This document shows positions 42,277 to 51,371 of a stretch of 64,000 nucleotides of DNA, in pieces. This stretch comes from Noviherbaspirillum galbum (GTDB lineage: Bacteria > Pseudomonadota > Gammaproteobacteria > Burkholderiales > Burkholderiaceae_D), in assembly GCF_010974945.1 (NCBI RefSeq), contig NZ_JAAIVB010000010.1, positions 32,570 to 96,569 on the forward strand, read 5' to 3'. The stretch's first letter is position 1; the number at the start of each line of letters is the position of its first letter. Below the pieces are notes generated by a model, which was given only the letters and a program-made list of their open reading frames with translations, searched no databases and had not been told where the DNA came from. The translations under genes were made by a program, and so were the position numbers.

Positions 42277-44124
42277 ATGAGCGCAAGGTGTGCTTTGGCG
42301 GCGGAGGCTGCGTCCTCGAGACGCAGGGGGACGCGTTCAAGCGGGTGGAGACGCGCCGTGGTCATGCGCCTGGCCGTGTTGCTGGTCGCGATGTCCGGCC
42401 TGGTCCTGTCGCCCTTCGCAAGGAGCGCGGATGCCGGGCCGGCCGGCGCATCCTTTCCCGTCTATCTCTACGCAAGCCCGGCGACGCAAGCCTTCTTCCA
42501 GGCGAATGAAGGCAATTACGACACCATCCTGGGTCAGTGGCGCACCTACCTGAGGGACACCGGCAAGGATTTCCGGGAACTCGGGCGCGCCGACCTGCTG
42601 GCCCAGCCTCCTCGCGGCGTGCTGGTGCTGGCATCGGCGCTGCTTCTAGATGACCAGGAACGCCGCGCGGTCGAGGAATTCGGACGCCGCGGCGGCAGCA
42701 TACTCGGCAGCTGGGCCGTGGGCGCGCGCGATGGCAAGGGGGAATGGCGCGGCTTCCAGTTCGTCCAGGACCTGTTCGACCTGCGCGTCGCAGGCGAAAT
42801 CACGCGGCAATCGGAGGAATGGTTCATCGCGCCGTCGGGAGACGGTCCTCTCACCTGGCCGCTGCCTGCCGGGCGGCGGATGTACCTCGGCAAGATCGCC
42901 GAAAACCCGCTGCGCATCGACGCCCGCAACGTCGCGGCACGCTACATGACCTGGGAGCGCAGCCGCGATCCCGCGCTCGCGAACGGCGCCATCGCCTTTT
43001 CCGAACGCTACGATTCACGCCGCGTCTACTTCGGCTTCTCCGAACCCGCGATGGATTTCCATCCGCGCGACGACATCTACCGGATGCTGGACGCCATCCT
43101 CGCCTGGCTGCGGCACGAACCGCGCGTGTACAAGGCAGCCTGGCCCGGCGGCAGGCTGGCGGCGCAGCTGATCGCGATGGAGGTCGACGGCGCGGCGGAA
43201 AGCGTCGCCGCCTTGTCGCAGCAGCTCGACGCGCTCGGCCTGCGCGCCAGCTTCTTCCTGATCACGAGCCAGGCCGGCGCTTTCCCCGACCTGCTGCGCA
43301 GCCTTGCGCGGCGCGGGCATGAACTTGCCTACCAGGCAGACGTTCCCGACGGCTTCAAGGACCAGAACGCGGAAATCCAGGAACAGCGCATGCTGGCGAT
43401 GTTCGCGGACGTGCGGAAGATCGGCGGCCCGGGACCGCTCGCCCTGCATGGCTTCCGGGCGCCGAACGAATCGTATGACCAGTCCACCGAGATCCTGCTG
43501 CGCCGGCACGGCATGCAATACCACGTGGCGGACGCGGCGGCGACCATCGACCGTCTTCCTTACTTTTCCAGCGCCGAAAAGGCCGTCCCTCCGGAAAGCG
43601 CCCTGGTGGTGCTGCCGCGCACCAGCCTGGAAGACCTGGAATACCGCGGCGACGCCATGAACGAGGAGCGGGCCGGCATGCAGCTCGTGCGGGAATACGA
43701 GGAAGCGCTGAACATGGGCGCCCTCAACATGCTTCTGATCCATGCATCGAGCTACGCGTCCGGTTCCCCGGTCAATGCCGCGCTGCCGGCCTTCTTCCGT
43801 CGGCTTGCCGATTCCCGTGACAAGACCTGGGTGGCCCGCGCCGATGACATCGCCGCGTGGTGGCGCGCGCGCGACAGGGCCAGCGTGAAGGTGCGCGGCG
43901 AGGGCAGGGGGCAAGTGGTCGAGCTGACCGTCCGCGCGCCCGGGATCGGGCCTGGCCTCACCTTGATGGCGACGCAACCCGAGACCGGCGGTCCGCCGCC
44001 GCGCCTGGAACCGATGACGCCGTATTCGCCGGCCGTGGAAGGACGGCTGGTGGACAACCATCGGGCGGCGTTCGTTTTCAACCGGCTCGGGGCGGGAAGT
44101 TACTCGTATCGGGTGCTGTACTGA
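42277..44124 (+). CDS. Polysaccharide deacetylase paralogue lacking metal ligands
   Basis: Encodes about 615 residues if ATG 42277 is used; upstream in-frame starts at 42139 or 42151 are possible. A signal or anchor segment (MRLAVLLVAMSGLVL) precedes the same two-part structure as the protein at 34358. At the NodB site it reads MEVDGAAES for MDTEDSF and YQADVP (Gln353, Pro357) for YHADVH, so both metal-binding His are gone; FRAP is kept. It is probably a non-catalytic binding partner. It diverges from the bcsE operon. Confidence 0.75.
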   Translation: MSARCALAAEAASSRRRGTRSSGWRRAVVMRLAVLLVAMSGLVLSPFARSADAGPAGASFPVYLYASPATQAFFQANEGNYDTILGQWRTYLRDTGKDFRELGRADLLAQPPRGVLVLASALLLDDQERRAVEEFGRRGGSILGSWAVGARDGKGEWRGFQFVQDLFDLRVAGEITRQSEEWFIAPSGDGPLTWPLPAGRRMYLGKIAENPLRIDARNVAARYMTWERSRDPALANGAIAFSERYDSRRVYFGFSEPAMDFHPRDDIYRMLDAILAWLRHEPRVYKAAWPGGRLAAQLIAMEVDGAAESVAALSQQLDALGLRASFFLITSQAGAFPDLLRSLARRGHELAYQADVPDGFKDQNAEIQEQRMLAMFADVRKIGGPGPLALHGFRAPNESYDQSTEILLRRHGMQYHVADAAATIDRLPYFSSAEKAVPPESALVVLPRTSLEDLEYRGDAMNEERAGMQLVREYEEALNMGALNMLLIHASSYASGSPVNAALPAFFRRLADSRDKTWVARADDIAAWWRARDRASVKVRGEGRGQVVELTVRAPGIGPGLTLMATQPETGGPPPRLEPMTPYSPAVEGRLVDNHRAAFVFNRLGAGSYSYRVLY

Positions 44125-44401
44125 AGGGGAGCCCTCTATGTTTCGGTGTCGCGATCGGGCGGTTTCGAGTGTCCAGGGGGCTTCGGTCAATCCTGTCGGC
44201 CCCTGTTGTCCCCGTCACTCTTCCCCGCCAGGCATTCCCAATACCCAAAAAATTATTAATCCGCCCTAATAGATTATGAAGGTCATCCGTGGAGTTATAT
44301 GATTGTCATGCGCCTGGAACCCGTGGCTTGCCATGACGGCGGCGGTCTCGCGGCAATCCGAGGTGCGGAACACTCATACCTATTACTTCAAGGGACATGC
44401 G

Positions 44402-46165
44402 ATGAAACTCAAAAACGCCAGGATCGGGGTCAGGCTATCCATTGGTTTCGGTTTGATCTTGTTGCTGCTGATCGGGATGACCGCCCTGTCGCTCAACCGC
44501 ATGTCCCAGCTGCAGGACCGCCTGACGCAGATCACCCGGCATAACGAAGTCGAGGTCAGCCTGCTCATGAACATGCGCTTCACCGTCATGGACAGGATGA
44601 TCGCGCTGCGCAACCTGGCGCTCTTGACCGACCAGGCGGCGATGAAGCCGGAAGCGGAGCGTATCGCCAAGGGCAATGCCGGCTTCGAGGAAGCGCTGGG
44701 CAAGCTTCGCAACGAGATCCTGGGCGATGGCGTGGCCTCGGACGAAGAGAGGCAGCTACTGGACAAGGTCGCGGCCGACTCCGCCGCCGCGGCGCCGCTG
44801 ATCGCCAGGACCATCGAGCTCGGGCTCGCGGGCATGCATGAGGAAGCCGCCACCGTCCTCATGACCGAATTGCGGCAGGTCCAGTTCCACTGGATGGCCG
44901 GCCTGAATGAATTCGCGAAGCTCAAGTCCCGGGAAAACGAAGACATGGTCGCGCAGTCGCAGGTCGCTTACCAGCAAACGCGCAACATGATGATCATCCT
45001 CGCCGTGCTCGCCGTGGTTCTTGGCATGGCCGTGGCGCGGGCGATCACGCTGGGCATCACCAATCCGCTCCAGCGCGCGGTGCTGGCCGCGCGCAAGGTG
45101 GCGGGCGGCGACCTGAGCCATGCCATCGAGGTGGACCGGCACGACGAGACCGGCCAGCTGCTGCAGGCCCTCAAGGACATGAACGGCGGGCTCGTGCGCA
45201 TCGTGGCGGAAGTCCGCAGCGGCACGGACACTATCGCCACCGCGTCCGGCCAGATTGCCAGCGGCAACCTGGACCTGTCCTCGCGCACCGAACAGCAGGC
45301 CGGGTCGCTGGAAGAAACCGCATCCTCGATGGAAGAGCTGACCTCGACCGTCAGGCAGAACGCCGACAACGCCCGCCAGGCCAACCAGCTCGCGGGCTCG
45401 GCATCGGAAGTCGCCTCGCGCGGCGGCGCGGTGGTGGCCGAAGTGGTAGGGACGATGGATGCGATCAACGCATCCGCCAAGAAGATCGTGGACATCATCA
45501 GCGTCATCGACAGCATTGCGTTCCAGACCAACATCCTGGCGCTGAACGCGGCCGTGGAAGCGGCCCGCGCCGGCGAGCAGGGCCGCGGCTTCGCCGTGGT
45601 GGCCGCCGAAGTCCGCAACCTCGCCCAGCGCAGCGCTGCCGCGGCGAAGGAAATCACGACGCTGATCAACGATTCAGCCGAAAAGGTGGAAGCCGGAACC
45701 CGCCTTGTGGACCAGGCCGGCATGACGATGAGCGAGGTGGTGGACAGCGTCAGGCGCGTGTCGGACATCATCGGCGAAATCACTGCGGCGTCCAGCGAAC
45801 AGCGCGCGGGCATCGAGCAGATCAACCAGGCCATCAACCAGATGGACGAGTCGACCCAGCAGAATGCGTCGCTGGTGGAACAGGCCGCCGCCGCCGCGCA
45901 GTCGCTGCAGGATCAGGCGGGCAGCCTGCTGCAGATGGTCAGCGTGTTCAAGCTCGGCGCGGGCGAGTCGTCGAAGGCGGCCGAAGCGTTCGAAACGTTC
46001 GAGGACGCCACCCTTGCATCCTCGGCTCCCAAGGCGCCCATCCTGTCCCTCGTCCGTTCTCTGGGGACGCGTTCCGAGAGCACGACCGGGAAAGTGGTAC
46101 CGGCTAACCCGGCACATGCACGGCGCATGCGTGCGGTTGCCGGATCGGAGATGCAGTCGTTCTGA
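44402..46165 (+). CDS. Methyl-accepting chemotaxis protein
   Basis: Encodes 587 residues from ATG 44402, AAGGGA upstream. Membrane helix (about 10-32), a four-helix-bundle periplasmic sensor (4HB_MCP, about 35-190), second membrane helix (about 193-213), HAMP (about 215-268) and a cytoplasmic signalling rod whose tip reads DSIAFQTNILALNAAVEAARAGEQGRGFAVVA. There is no C-terminal CheR-binding pentapeptide. The ligand is unknown. Stand-alone gene between two polysaccharide-related genes. Confidence 0.92.
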   Translation: MKLKNARIGVRLSIGFGLILLLLIGMTALSLNRMSQLQDRLTQITRHNEVEVSLLMNMRFTVMDRMIALRNLALLTDQAAMKPEAERIAKGNAGFEEALGKLRNEILGDGVASDEERQLLDKVAADSAAAAPLIARTIELGLAGMHEEAATVLMTELRQVQFHWMAGLNEFAKLKSRENEDMVAQSQVAYQQTRNMMIILAVLAVVLGMAVARAITLGITNPLQRAVLAARKVAGGDLSHAIEVDRHDETGQLLQALKDMNGGLVRIVAEVRSGTDTIATASGQIASGNLDLSSRTEQQAGSLEETASSMEELTSTVRQNADNARQANQLAGSASEVASRGGAVVAEVVGTMDAINASAKKIVDIISVIDSIAFQTNILALNAAVEAARAGEQGRGFAVVAAEVRNLAQRSAAAAKEITTLINDSAEKVEAGTRLVDQAGMTMSEVVDSVRRVSDIIGEITAASSEQRAGIEQINQAINQMDESTQQNASLVEQAAAAAQSLQDQAGSLLQMVSVFKLGAGESSKAAEAFETFEDATLASSAPKAPILSLVRSLGTRSESTTGKVVPANPAHARRMRAVAGSEMQSF

Positions 46166-46214
46166 GGTTCGCGGGGCGCCGTGCCTTTGCGGGCGGCGCC
46201 CCGCAGCAAGAAAG

Positions 46215-47900
46215 TCACTCGGCGGCCAGGGCCGCCGCCATGGCCTGCACCACCGGCGCCCATTCACCGGCCGCCTGCTGGGGAAAGATCCGCATCGACG
46301 GATACCACGGCGAATCCTCGCGTCCGCGCATCCAGCGCCATTCGCTTTCGAAGCGGCTCATCATCCACACCCGTTTGCCCATGGCGCCTGCCAGGTGCGC
46401 CATCGACGTGTCCACCGTGATCACGAGGTCCATGCATGCCATCAGGGCGGCGGTTTCATAGACATCGCCGCATTCCTCGATCCAGTCGGTCAGCGGCAGG
46501 TTCGCCGCCGCGATCGCCGGCCCGCCTCCCTTTTGCAGGCTGAAGAAGCGCGTGCCCGGTACGCCGAACAGCGGCCCCAGCATGCCGAGGGTCACGCTGC
46601 GCTTGTAGTCGTGCTGGAACTGAGGATTGCCGCTCCAGACCAGGCCGATCTTCATGCCGTCCTGCGCCTGCACGCGCTCGCGCCAGCGCGCAACCGAGGC
46701 ATCGTCCGGACGGATGTAAGGCACGTTGCGCGGGATCGTATCCAGGGTCGTGCCGAACATCGCGGGCATGCTCATCAGCGAGCAGTGGTAATCGAAGGCA
46801 GGGTAGGCGGCCGGGTCGAGCTGGTTGCCGATGCCGTCGACGCAACCGGAATTGTCGACGACGCGGTTGAGGAAGGACGGGCCGAGGACGTGGATGCGTT
46901 GTGCGCCGCGTTCCTTCAGCAGGGGAAGGTAGCGCATCATCATGAGGTTGTCGCCGATGCCGTGTTCCAGCCAGACCAGCAGGGTCTTGCCCCGCAGGTC
47001 TTCGCCGCGCCAGCGCGGCTTGCCGGCAAGGGTGCGCATGACGGTAGCCGTGCCCTTCAGGCCCTCGATGCCGTCGGCATCCAGCCGCATCTCGAACATC
47101 TGGAAACCCTTCCCGAGGTCGCCGGACAACAGGGTGGCTAGCGCCAGCGCCCAGCGGGCCTCGGTGAAGCCGGGCTTGGCGGCGGCGATGGCGTAATGCG
47201 CGATCGCGGCGTCCAGTTCGCCCTGGTCCTGCAGCAGGCCGCCTAGGTTGTAGTGCGCCTGAGGGTCGTCCGGCCTGGCTTCCAGCGCCAGCCGGTAATG
47301 GCCCAAGGCCGCATTGGCTTCGCCTTTTTGCCGCAGGACGTTTCCAAGGAAATGATGGAAATGGCCGCCGGCCGGAGCGGCAGGCGGGGCACTCGACAGG
47401 GCCTGCTCGAGCAGCGCTTGCGCCCTTGCCAGCTCGCCCGATTCGGCGAGGCGGGCCGCCATGTCGCAGAGTGCGGTGGCGGATTCTTCATGCGCCGGCG
47501 AAATGACCAGCGCCGCGAGGAAAAGTCGGCAGGCTTCATCGTGACTGCCCGCGCCGCGTTCGAGCAGCCCGAGCGTGTGATGGGCCAGCGGGATGCCGAG
47601 CGCCGCGATGCCGCCGTCGATGGCCAGCCGCAGGTGACCGGCTGCCTCGTCGGCGCGGCCCAGGGCATGCAGCACGATGCCCAGGTTGCAGCGCGCACGC
47701 AAGAGGCCGGGGTCGGCCACTAATGCCGCCTGGTACCGCTGCGCCGCCAGGTCCAGTTTCCCCTGGTTGAACAACGCGTCGGCTTCCTGCTTGAGCGCCG
47801 CCGCCGAGACGGCGATGTCTGCCGGTTCAGCTGCCTTCGCGGGCGCCTCGGCGGCCTGGCTTTCCGTGCGGCCTATCCATGCCTTGATTGCCTTGAGCAT
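46215..47900 (-). CDS. TPR protein with glycosyltransferase-like C-terminal domain
   Basis: Encodes 561 residues. TPR repeats fill about 30-265 (for example LGIVLHALGRADEAAGHLRLAI and LGGLLQDQGELDAAIAHYAIA). The C-terminal half (about 300-555) resembles GT9/GT41-like domains: LLVWLEHGIGDNLMMMRYLPLL, IGLVWSGNPQFQHD, SLQKGGGP and LVITVDTSMAHLAGAMGKRVWMM. Such proteins are common in flagellar or surface glycosylation loci. It could modify proteins or the polysaccharide. The sugar donor is unknown. Confidence 0.82.
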   Translation of the reverse strand: MLKAIKAWIGRTESQAAEAPAKAAEPADIAVSAAALKQEADALFNQGKLDLAAQRYQAALVADPGLLRARCNLGIVLHALGRADEAAGHLRLAIDGGIAALGIPLAHHTLGLLERGAGSHDEACRLFLAALVISPAHEESATALCDMAARLAESGELARAQALLEQALSSAPPAAPAGGHFHHFLGNVLRQKGEANAALGHYRLALEARPDDPQAHYNLGGLLQDQGELDAAIAHYAIAAAKPGFTEARWALALATLLSGDLGKGFQMFEMRLDADGIEGLKGTATVMRTLAGKPRWRGEDLRGKTLLVWLEHGIGDNLMMMRYLPLLKERGAQRIHVLGPSFLNRVVDNSGCVDGIGNQLDPAAYPAFDYHCSLMSMPAMFGTTLDTIPRNVPYIRPDDASVARWRERVQAQDGMKIGLVWSGNPQFQHDYKRSVTLGMLGPLFGVPGTRFFSLQKGGGPAIAAANLPLTDWIEECGDVYETAALMACMDLVITVDTSMAHLAGAMGKRVWMMSRFESEWRWMRGREDSPWYPSMRIFPQQAAGEWAPVVQAMAAALAAE

Positions 47901-47907
47901 GCCGCGC

Positions 47908-48201
47908 TCAAAGCCGGTGCATGAGCAGCTTGGTCAAGGCATCGGCCTGGTTGCTTTCGTACTGGTGCTGCACCAGCTTCCAGCGGAAGGCATTGCCGAG
48001 CGCCGCCTTGCTGAACAGGTTGAGCTTGTGCCGGGTCTTGAATTCCGCCGCCTGCGCGAACAGGTTGTCGAGAACCTGTTCCTGCTTCTTCGCCGAGTAC
48101 TGGCCTTTCTTGCCGCCCTGGACGGGGAGATGCTTCATGTAGTAGTCGGCGAGCGTTTCGCCGAAGGCGCTGGCTTCCTTAGATTTGAACCATCCAAACA
48201 T
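47908..48201 (-). CDS. Conserved-looking small hypothetical protein
   Basis: Encodes 97 residues from ATG 48201 with CAGGA upstream; the longer frame to 48348 has no such signal. Starts FGWFKSKEASAFGETLADYYMKHLP, then a basic, helical region and C-terminal QHQYESNQADALTKLLMHRL. Soluble, probably helical, no known domain. It is seven bases upstream of the TPR glycosyltransferase-like gene, so the two are likely cotranscribed. Confidence 0.65.
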   Translation of the reverse strand: MFGWFKSKEASAFGETLADYYMKHLPVQGGKKGQYSAKKQEQVLDNLFAQAAEFKTRHKLNLFSKAALGNAFRWKLVQHQYESNQADALTKLLMHRL

Positions 48202-48474
48202 TATGGTATTCCTGTCATGTTGTCGACATCGCGGCGCGGCCATCGAGTGACCATCGAAAGGCGCCCTGTTGAACGCTGGATGATACTTCGTATCGTTGCG
48301 TTCGCCTATCTCCCTTGGCGTCCGCCCAACGGTGCCGGCTGGCCGCATCCGGGAGCATCCCTTTACCCAGCTTTACATTTCCTTAACCGCCCTTAACCAT
48401 TGCGCAACGGAAAATCGAATCGTCAGGCGATGGCGCGGATGCCGTCGCGATTCCCATTTCCTTGAGGAGCCACC

Positions 48475-49257
48475 ATGGTTTCAAGCATCGGCAGCAACAC
48501 GATTTCCGCATGGAGCAATGCCTTGTTTTCCACGCTCGACACCCGCAAGCAGGGGTACATCGAGCAAAGCGACCTGCAGTCCGCGTTCGACCAGATCGGC
48601 TCCACCACATCCTCAACCGCAAGCGCCAGCGGAACCCAGTCGACCGACGTCGCCGCGCTGTTCAAGCAGCTGGACGGCGACACCGACGGCAAGGTCACGC
48701 AAAGCGAGCTGACCAAGGCCTTGACCAAGGTTGCAGAGCAGCTCGACGGCCAGTTCAACCAGTCGCGCATGGAGCGCGGCATGCATGGCATGCATGGCGG
48801 CGGGCACGGTGGTCCCGGCGGGTTGCAAGGCATGCCACCTCCGCCCCCGCCTTCCTCATCGTCCTCGTCTTCTTCGTCTTCGGACGGCACGAACGCCGTC
48901 GATGCCGCGGGTTTCACCAAGGATGAATTGTCTGCCCAGTTGCAGGAGACCGGTTCCAGCGACAGCCGCCGCTCCAAGCTCCTGAACAGCCTCGTGAACA
49001 ACTTCGACAAGGCGGATACGGACGGCGACGGCAAGATCAGCGCTAAGGAAGCGCATTCCTTCGCCCACGCCCAGAAGCACGCGAAAGCAGCCGGCAGCGA
49101 TGGCACCGCCGCCGCAACCACCGGCGACGACCAGCAGGCCCGGGTGGCAATGCAGCTGCTCAAGCTGCTGCAAGCCTATGGCAACAACTCGGCAACGACG
49201 GGTTCGGTGGCAAGCACGGATTCGGGCAGCAGCGCGAGCGTGTCCGTGCTGGCCTAA
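48475..49257 (+). CDS. EF-hand calcium-binding protein
   Basis: Encodes 260 residues; GAGGAG lies 9 bases upstream. EF-hand loops are DTRKQGYIEQSD (near 22), DGDTDGKVTQSE (near 67) and DTDGDGKISAKE (near 181); the last two are canonical with Asp/Glu at the ligand positions. Between the pairs is a His/Gly/Met-rich stretch and a run of Pro then Ser (about 122-142). No signal peptide is seen; such proteins can leave by type I or flagellar-like export. It may bind Ca2+ or act in surface structures; the role is unknown. Confidence 0.8.
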   Translation: MVSSIGSNTISAWSNALFSTLDTRKQGYIEQSDLQSAFDQIGSTTSSTASASGTQSTDVAALFKQLDGDTDGKVTQSELTKALTKVAEQLDGQFNQSRMERGMHGMHGGGHGGPGGLQGMPPPPPPSSSSSSSSSSDGTNAVDAAGFTKDELSAQLQETGSSDSRRSKLLNSLVNNFDKADTDGDGKISAKEAHSFAHAQKHAKAAGSDGTAAATTGDDQQARVAMQLLKLLQAYGNNSATTGSVASTDSGSSASVSVLA

Positions 49258-49308
49258 GCAAATCTATAGAAGTTTTTTGACATGACCGCATGCTTTCAAA
49301 CCACTGCC

Positions 49309-49334
49309 GTCATCCCCACGCAGGCGGGGATGAC
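49309..49334. repeat. REP-like hairpin GTCATCCCC...GGGGATGAC
   Basis: Nine-base perfect inverted repeat (GTCATCCCC 49309-49317, GGGGATGAC 49326-49334) with an 8-base loop. This sequence type is a widespread dispersed hairpin in proteobacterial intergenic DNA. It lies between convergent genes. Confidence 0.6.
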
Positions 49335-49398
49335 AGAGCACGATCAATGGTGTTTAGGTTAATTCAAAGGACCCTTAAGCACCCGCTTAGATTTCGCA

Positions 49399-49419
49399 GG
49401 CGGACGATTTGCGTCCGCC
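49399..49419. terminator. Hairpin at the end of the GH18 gene
   Basis: GGCGGACG-ATTTG-CGTCCGCC, 8-base stem, located 7 bases beyond the stop of the minus-strand bcs operon. It lacks a T-run on that strand, so it is a weak terminator or 3'-end stabiliser. Confidence 0.45.
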
Positions 49420-49425
49420 TCCTCT

Positions 49426-50625
49426 TCAACGCGTCGAGAATGGCCAGGCCGAGCCGGCCACGCTCGGCGCATTCTTTTCCGGCGTGACGGCGGGCGCCGC
49501 ACGGCCTTCGAGGTAGTGGTCCAGCAGCGCATCGCCGTCATAGCCAAGCACGAAAAAGGCCAGCCCGCCCAGGGATTCGCGCCGCAAAAATTCTATCTTC
49601 TTCTGCATTGACCAGGTGTCTTCGTACCAGCCCTCGTAGTGACGGCGGTCCGACGCCTTGTACTGGTAGAACACCGTGCCGCTGAGGTCGTCGCGGCGCG
49701 CGCCATGCGTGCCGGCCCGCTCGCGGGTGTTGGCCTGGATGGCGGGCACCAGTCCTTCCGGCAGCGGAACCAGCGAGGTCGTGGCACCCTTTCCAATCGT
49801 CGGTCCGCGCGGCGCATCGCCTTTCACGCGCCATTCATAGCCGAAGAAGGGAAAGCTGAACAGCAGCCTGTCGCGTGGCACGCCGAGCTCAAGACCCTTC
49901 GCGAGCGCCTTTTCCCAGGTCATGGCCTCGGGGCCGCTCAGGGGACTGACCGGGCCGGCGGTCGGCGCGCCTGCCCAGTGCGCGTCATAGCCTTGCAGGA
50001 TCACGGTATCGACCTGCGCGAGCGTGGCCTTGTCGTAGAGATTGACCGCCCCGCCGATGGGCAGGAAGACCGACAGGTGACGGCGCGGCGACTGCGCGTG
50101 CAGGGCGCGGGCGAGTTCATCCACGAACTGCTGCACGCCCTTTAGGCTGGCGGCCGGCACCGGATCATAGACTTCCAGGTCGAGGTGCAGGCCGGCCACG
50201 TCCTCATGCCGCGCCAGTTCCAGAGCGTCGCCCACCAGGCGCGCGCGGGCGCGCGCCGAGCCGAACAGGTGATTGAAGGCCTTGATGTCGAACATGGTCA
50301 GGACCAGGTCGACCGGCGTGCCGCGCTGCTTCATGCCGGCACGGAATTCCTGCCACTGGTCGGGCCAGCCGTTCCTGTCGGCGATGCGCCCGTCGGGCTT
50401 GATGCTGAGTTCGAAGAACAGCACCCTGTCGAGCCGGGCGGCTGACGCGCTGCGCCAGCTGTCAGGCATCCACCACGCCATGTAGCCGAGGGCCTGTGGC
50501 TGCGGCAGGGATTGCTGTTGAGCCTGGGGTTGCGGCCTGTTCTCGGACTGCGGCTGGGCCGGAGACGCTCCCTGCAGCAGCAGGAGCGCAGCCAGCAAGC
50601 CGGCGCGCAACAGGGAAGCACTCAT
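49426..50625 (-). CDS. Exported GH18-type glycoside hydrolase
   Basis: Encodes 399 residues. A signal peptide (LLAALLLLQGASPAQ), a Gln/Pro linker, then a TIM barrel of GH18 type. The catalytic strand reads GLHLDLE: Asp149 and the proton-donor Glu151 are present, while the two earlier Asp of the DGxDxDxE consensus are Ala144 and His147. Later SFPFFGYEW and GGLAFFVLGYDGD fit GH18. It would act on beta-GlcNAc links. It overlaps the ATPase gene by 4 bases and replaces the GH8 cellulase usual in bcs operons. Confidence 0.75.
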   Translation of the reverse strand: MSASLLRAGLLAALLLLQGASPAQPQSENRPQPQAQQQSLPQPQALGYMAWWMPDSWRSASAARLDRVLFFELSIKPDGRIADRNGWPDQWQEFRAGMKQRGTPVDLVLTMFDIKAFNHLFGSARARARLVGDALELARHEDVAGLHLDLEVYDPVPAASLKGVQQFVDELARALHAQSPRRHLSVFLPIGGAVNLYDKATLAQVDTVILQGYDAHWAGAPTAGPVSPLSGPEAMTWEKALAKGLELGVPRDRLLFSFPFFGYEWRVKGDAPRGPTIGKGATTSLVPLPEGLVPAIQANTRERAGTHGARRDDLSGTVFYQYKASDRRHYEGWYEDTWSMQKKIEFLRRESLGGLAFFVLGYDGDALLDHYLEGRAAPAVTPEKNAPSVAGSAWPFSTR

Positions 50626-51371
50626 CGCGAGGTGCTGTCGATCACCCAGTCGGCGACGTATTGGATGTCGAGGCTCGCCATGCAGCCCGGCTCATATTCG
50701 AGCACCGGGCGTTCGAAGGCCAGGGCCTGCGAAACCTTGGCATCCTTGTGCACGGCGACCGGGATCAGCTTGCCCGCGTAGGCATCGTACAAGGCGGTCC
50801 GGACCTGGTGGCCGAGCCGGCTTTGCGCCGGCATCTGGTTGATCAGCAGGTTCACGCCATGGAAGTTCTGTTCGTGCGCGGTGACCTCGCCGATCAGCCC
50901 CATCATCTTGCCCACCGTGGCGAAGGATGCCGCGTCCGCCAGCACGATCATGAAGGCGCGCTGCGACGCCAGCAGCGCCTGGTGCAGGTAGACCGTCGGG
51001 CCGGGCGGGGTGTCGAGCAGGACGTAGTCGAAATCGCTGTCTTCGAGAGATGCCACGCCGCGCGCCACCCAGTAAGGGTCCTCGCGCAGTTCGCGCTCGA
51101 ACACTTCCAGCTCGTTGTCGGCCAGGCGGCCGAAGGGAATGAAATTGACGCCGAATGGGCTGTCGAAGATGGCGTTCGGCGAGATGCCTTCGCGCGACAG
51201 GCCGGCGATTTCTTCCGGGTCGAGGCCGAGATGGATGCGCTGGGCATTCTGCGGATCGAGGTCGATGATCAGAACCCGCTTGTCGCGCTGGGCGAGGGCG
51301 GTCGCGAGGTTGGCGGTGATCGTGGTCTTGCCCACGCCGCCCTTGCCGGAAATCAGGGAGATTACTTGCAT
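50622..51371 (-). CDS. ParA/MinD-type ATPase, second BcsQ-like protein
   Basis: Encodes 249 residues. Deviant Walker A SGKGGVGKTT at the N-terminus, Walker A' in IIDLDPQNA and switch DTPPGP, as in BcsQ/MinD ATPases that position the synthesis complex at a pole. It shares much sequence with the BcsQ at 59079 (same LDPQNA, DTPPGPxVYL), so it is probably a duplicate. It overlaps the TPR gene by 10 bases and the GH18 gene by 4. Two such ATPases in one operon may form a heterodimer. Confidence 0.83.
   Translation of the reverse strand: MQVISLISGKGGVGKTTITANLATALAQRDKRVLIIDLDPQNAQRIHLGLDPEEIAGLSREGISPNAIFDSPFGVNFIPFGRLADNELEVFERELREDPYWVARGVASLEDSDFDYVLLDTPPGPTVYLHQALLASQRAFMIVLADAASFATVGKMMGLIGEVTAHEQNFHGVNLLINQMPAQSRLGHQVRTALYDAYAGKLIPVAVHKDAKVSQALAFERPVLEYEPGCMASLDIQYVADWVIDSTSR

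Noticed and set aside
49309..49419. CRISPR or integron-like array from the two nearby hairpins
   Set aside because: Only two different hairpins, no repeated unit and no spacers.
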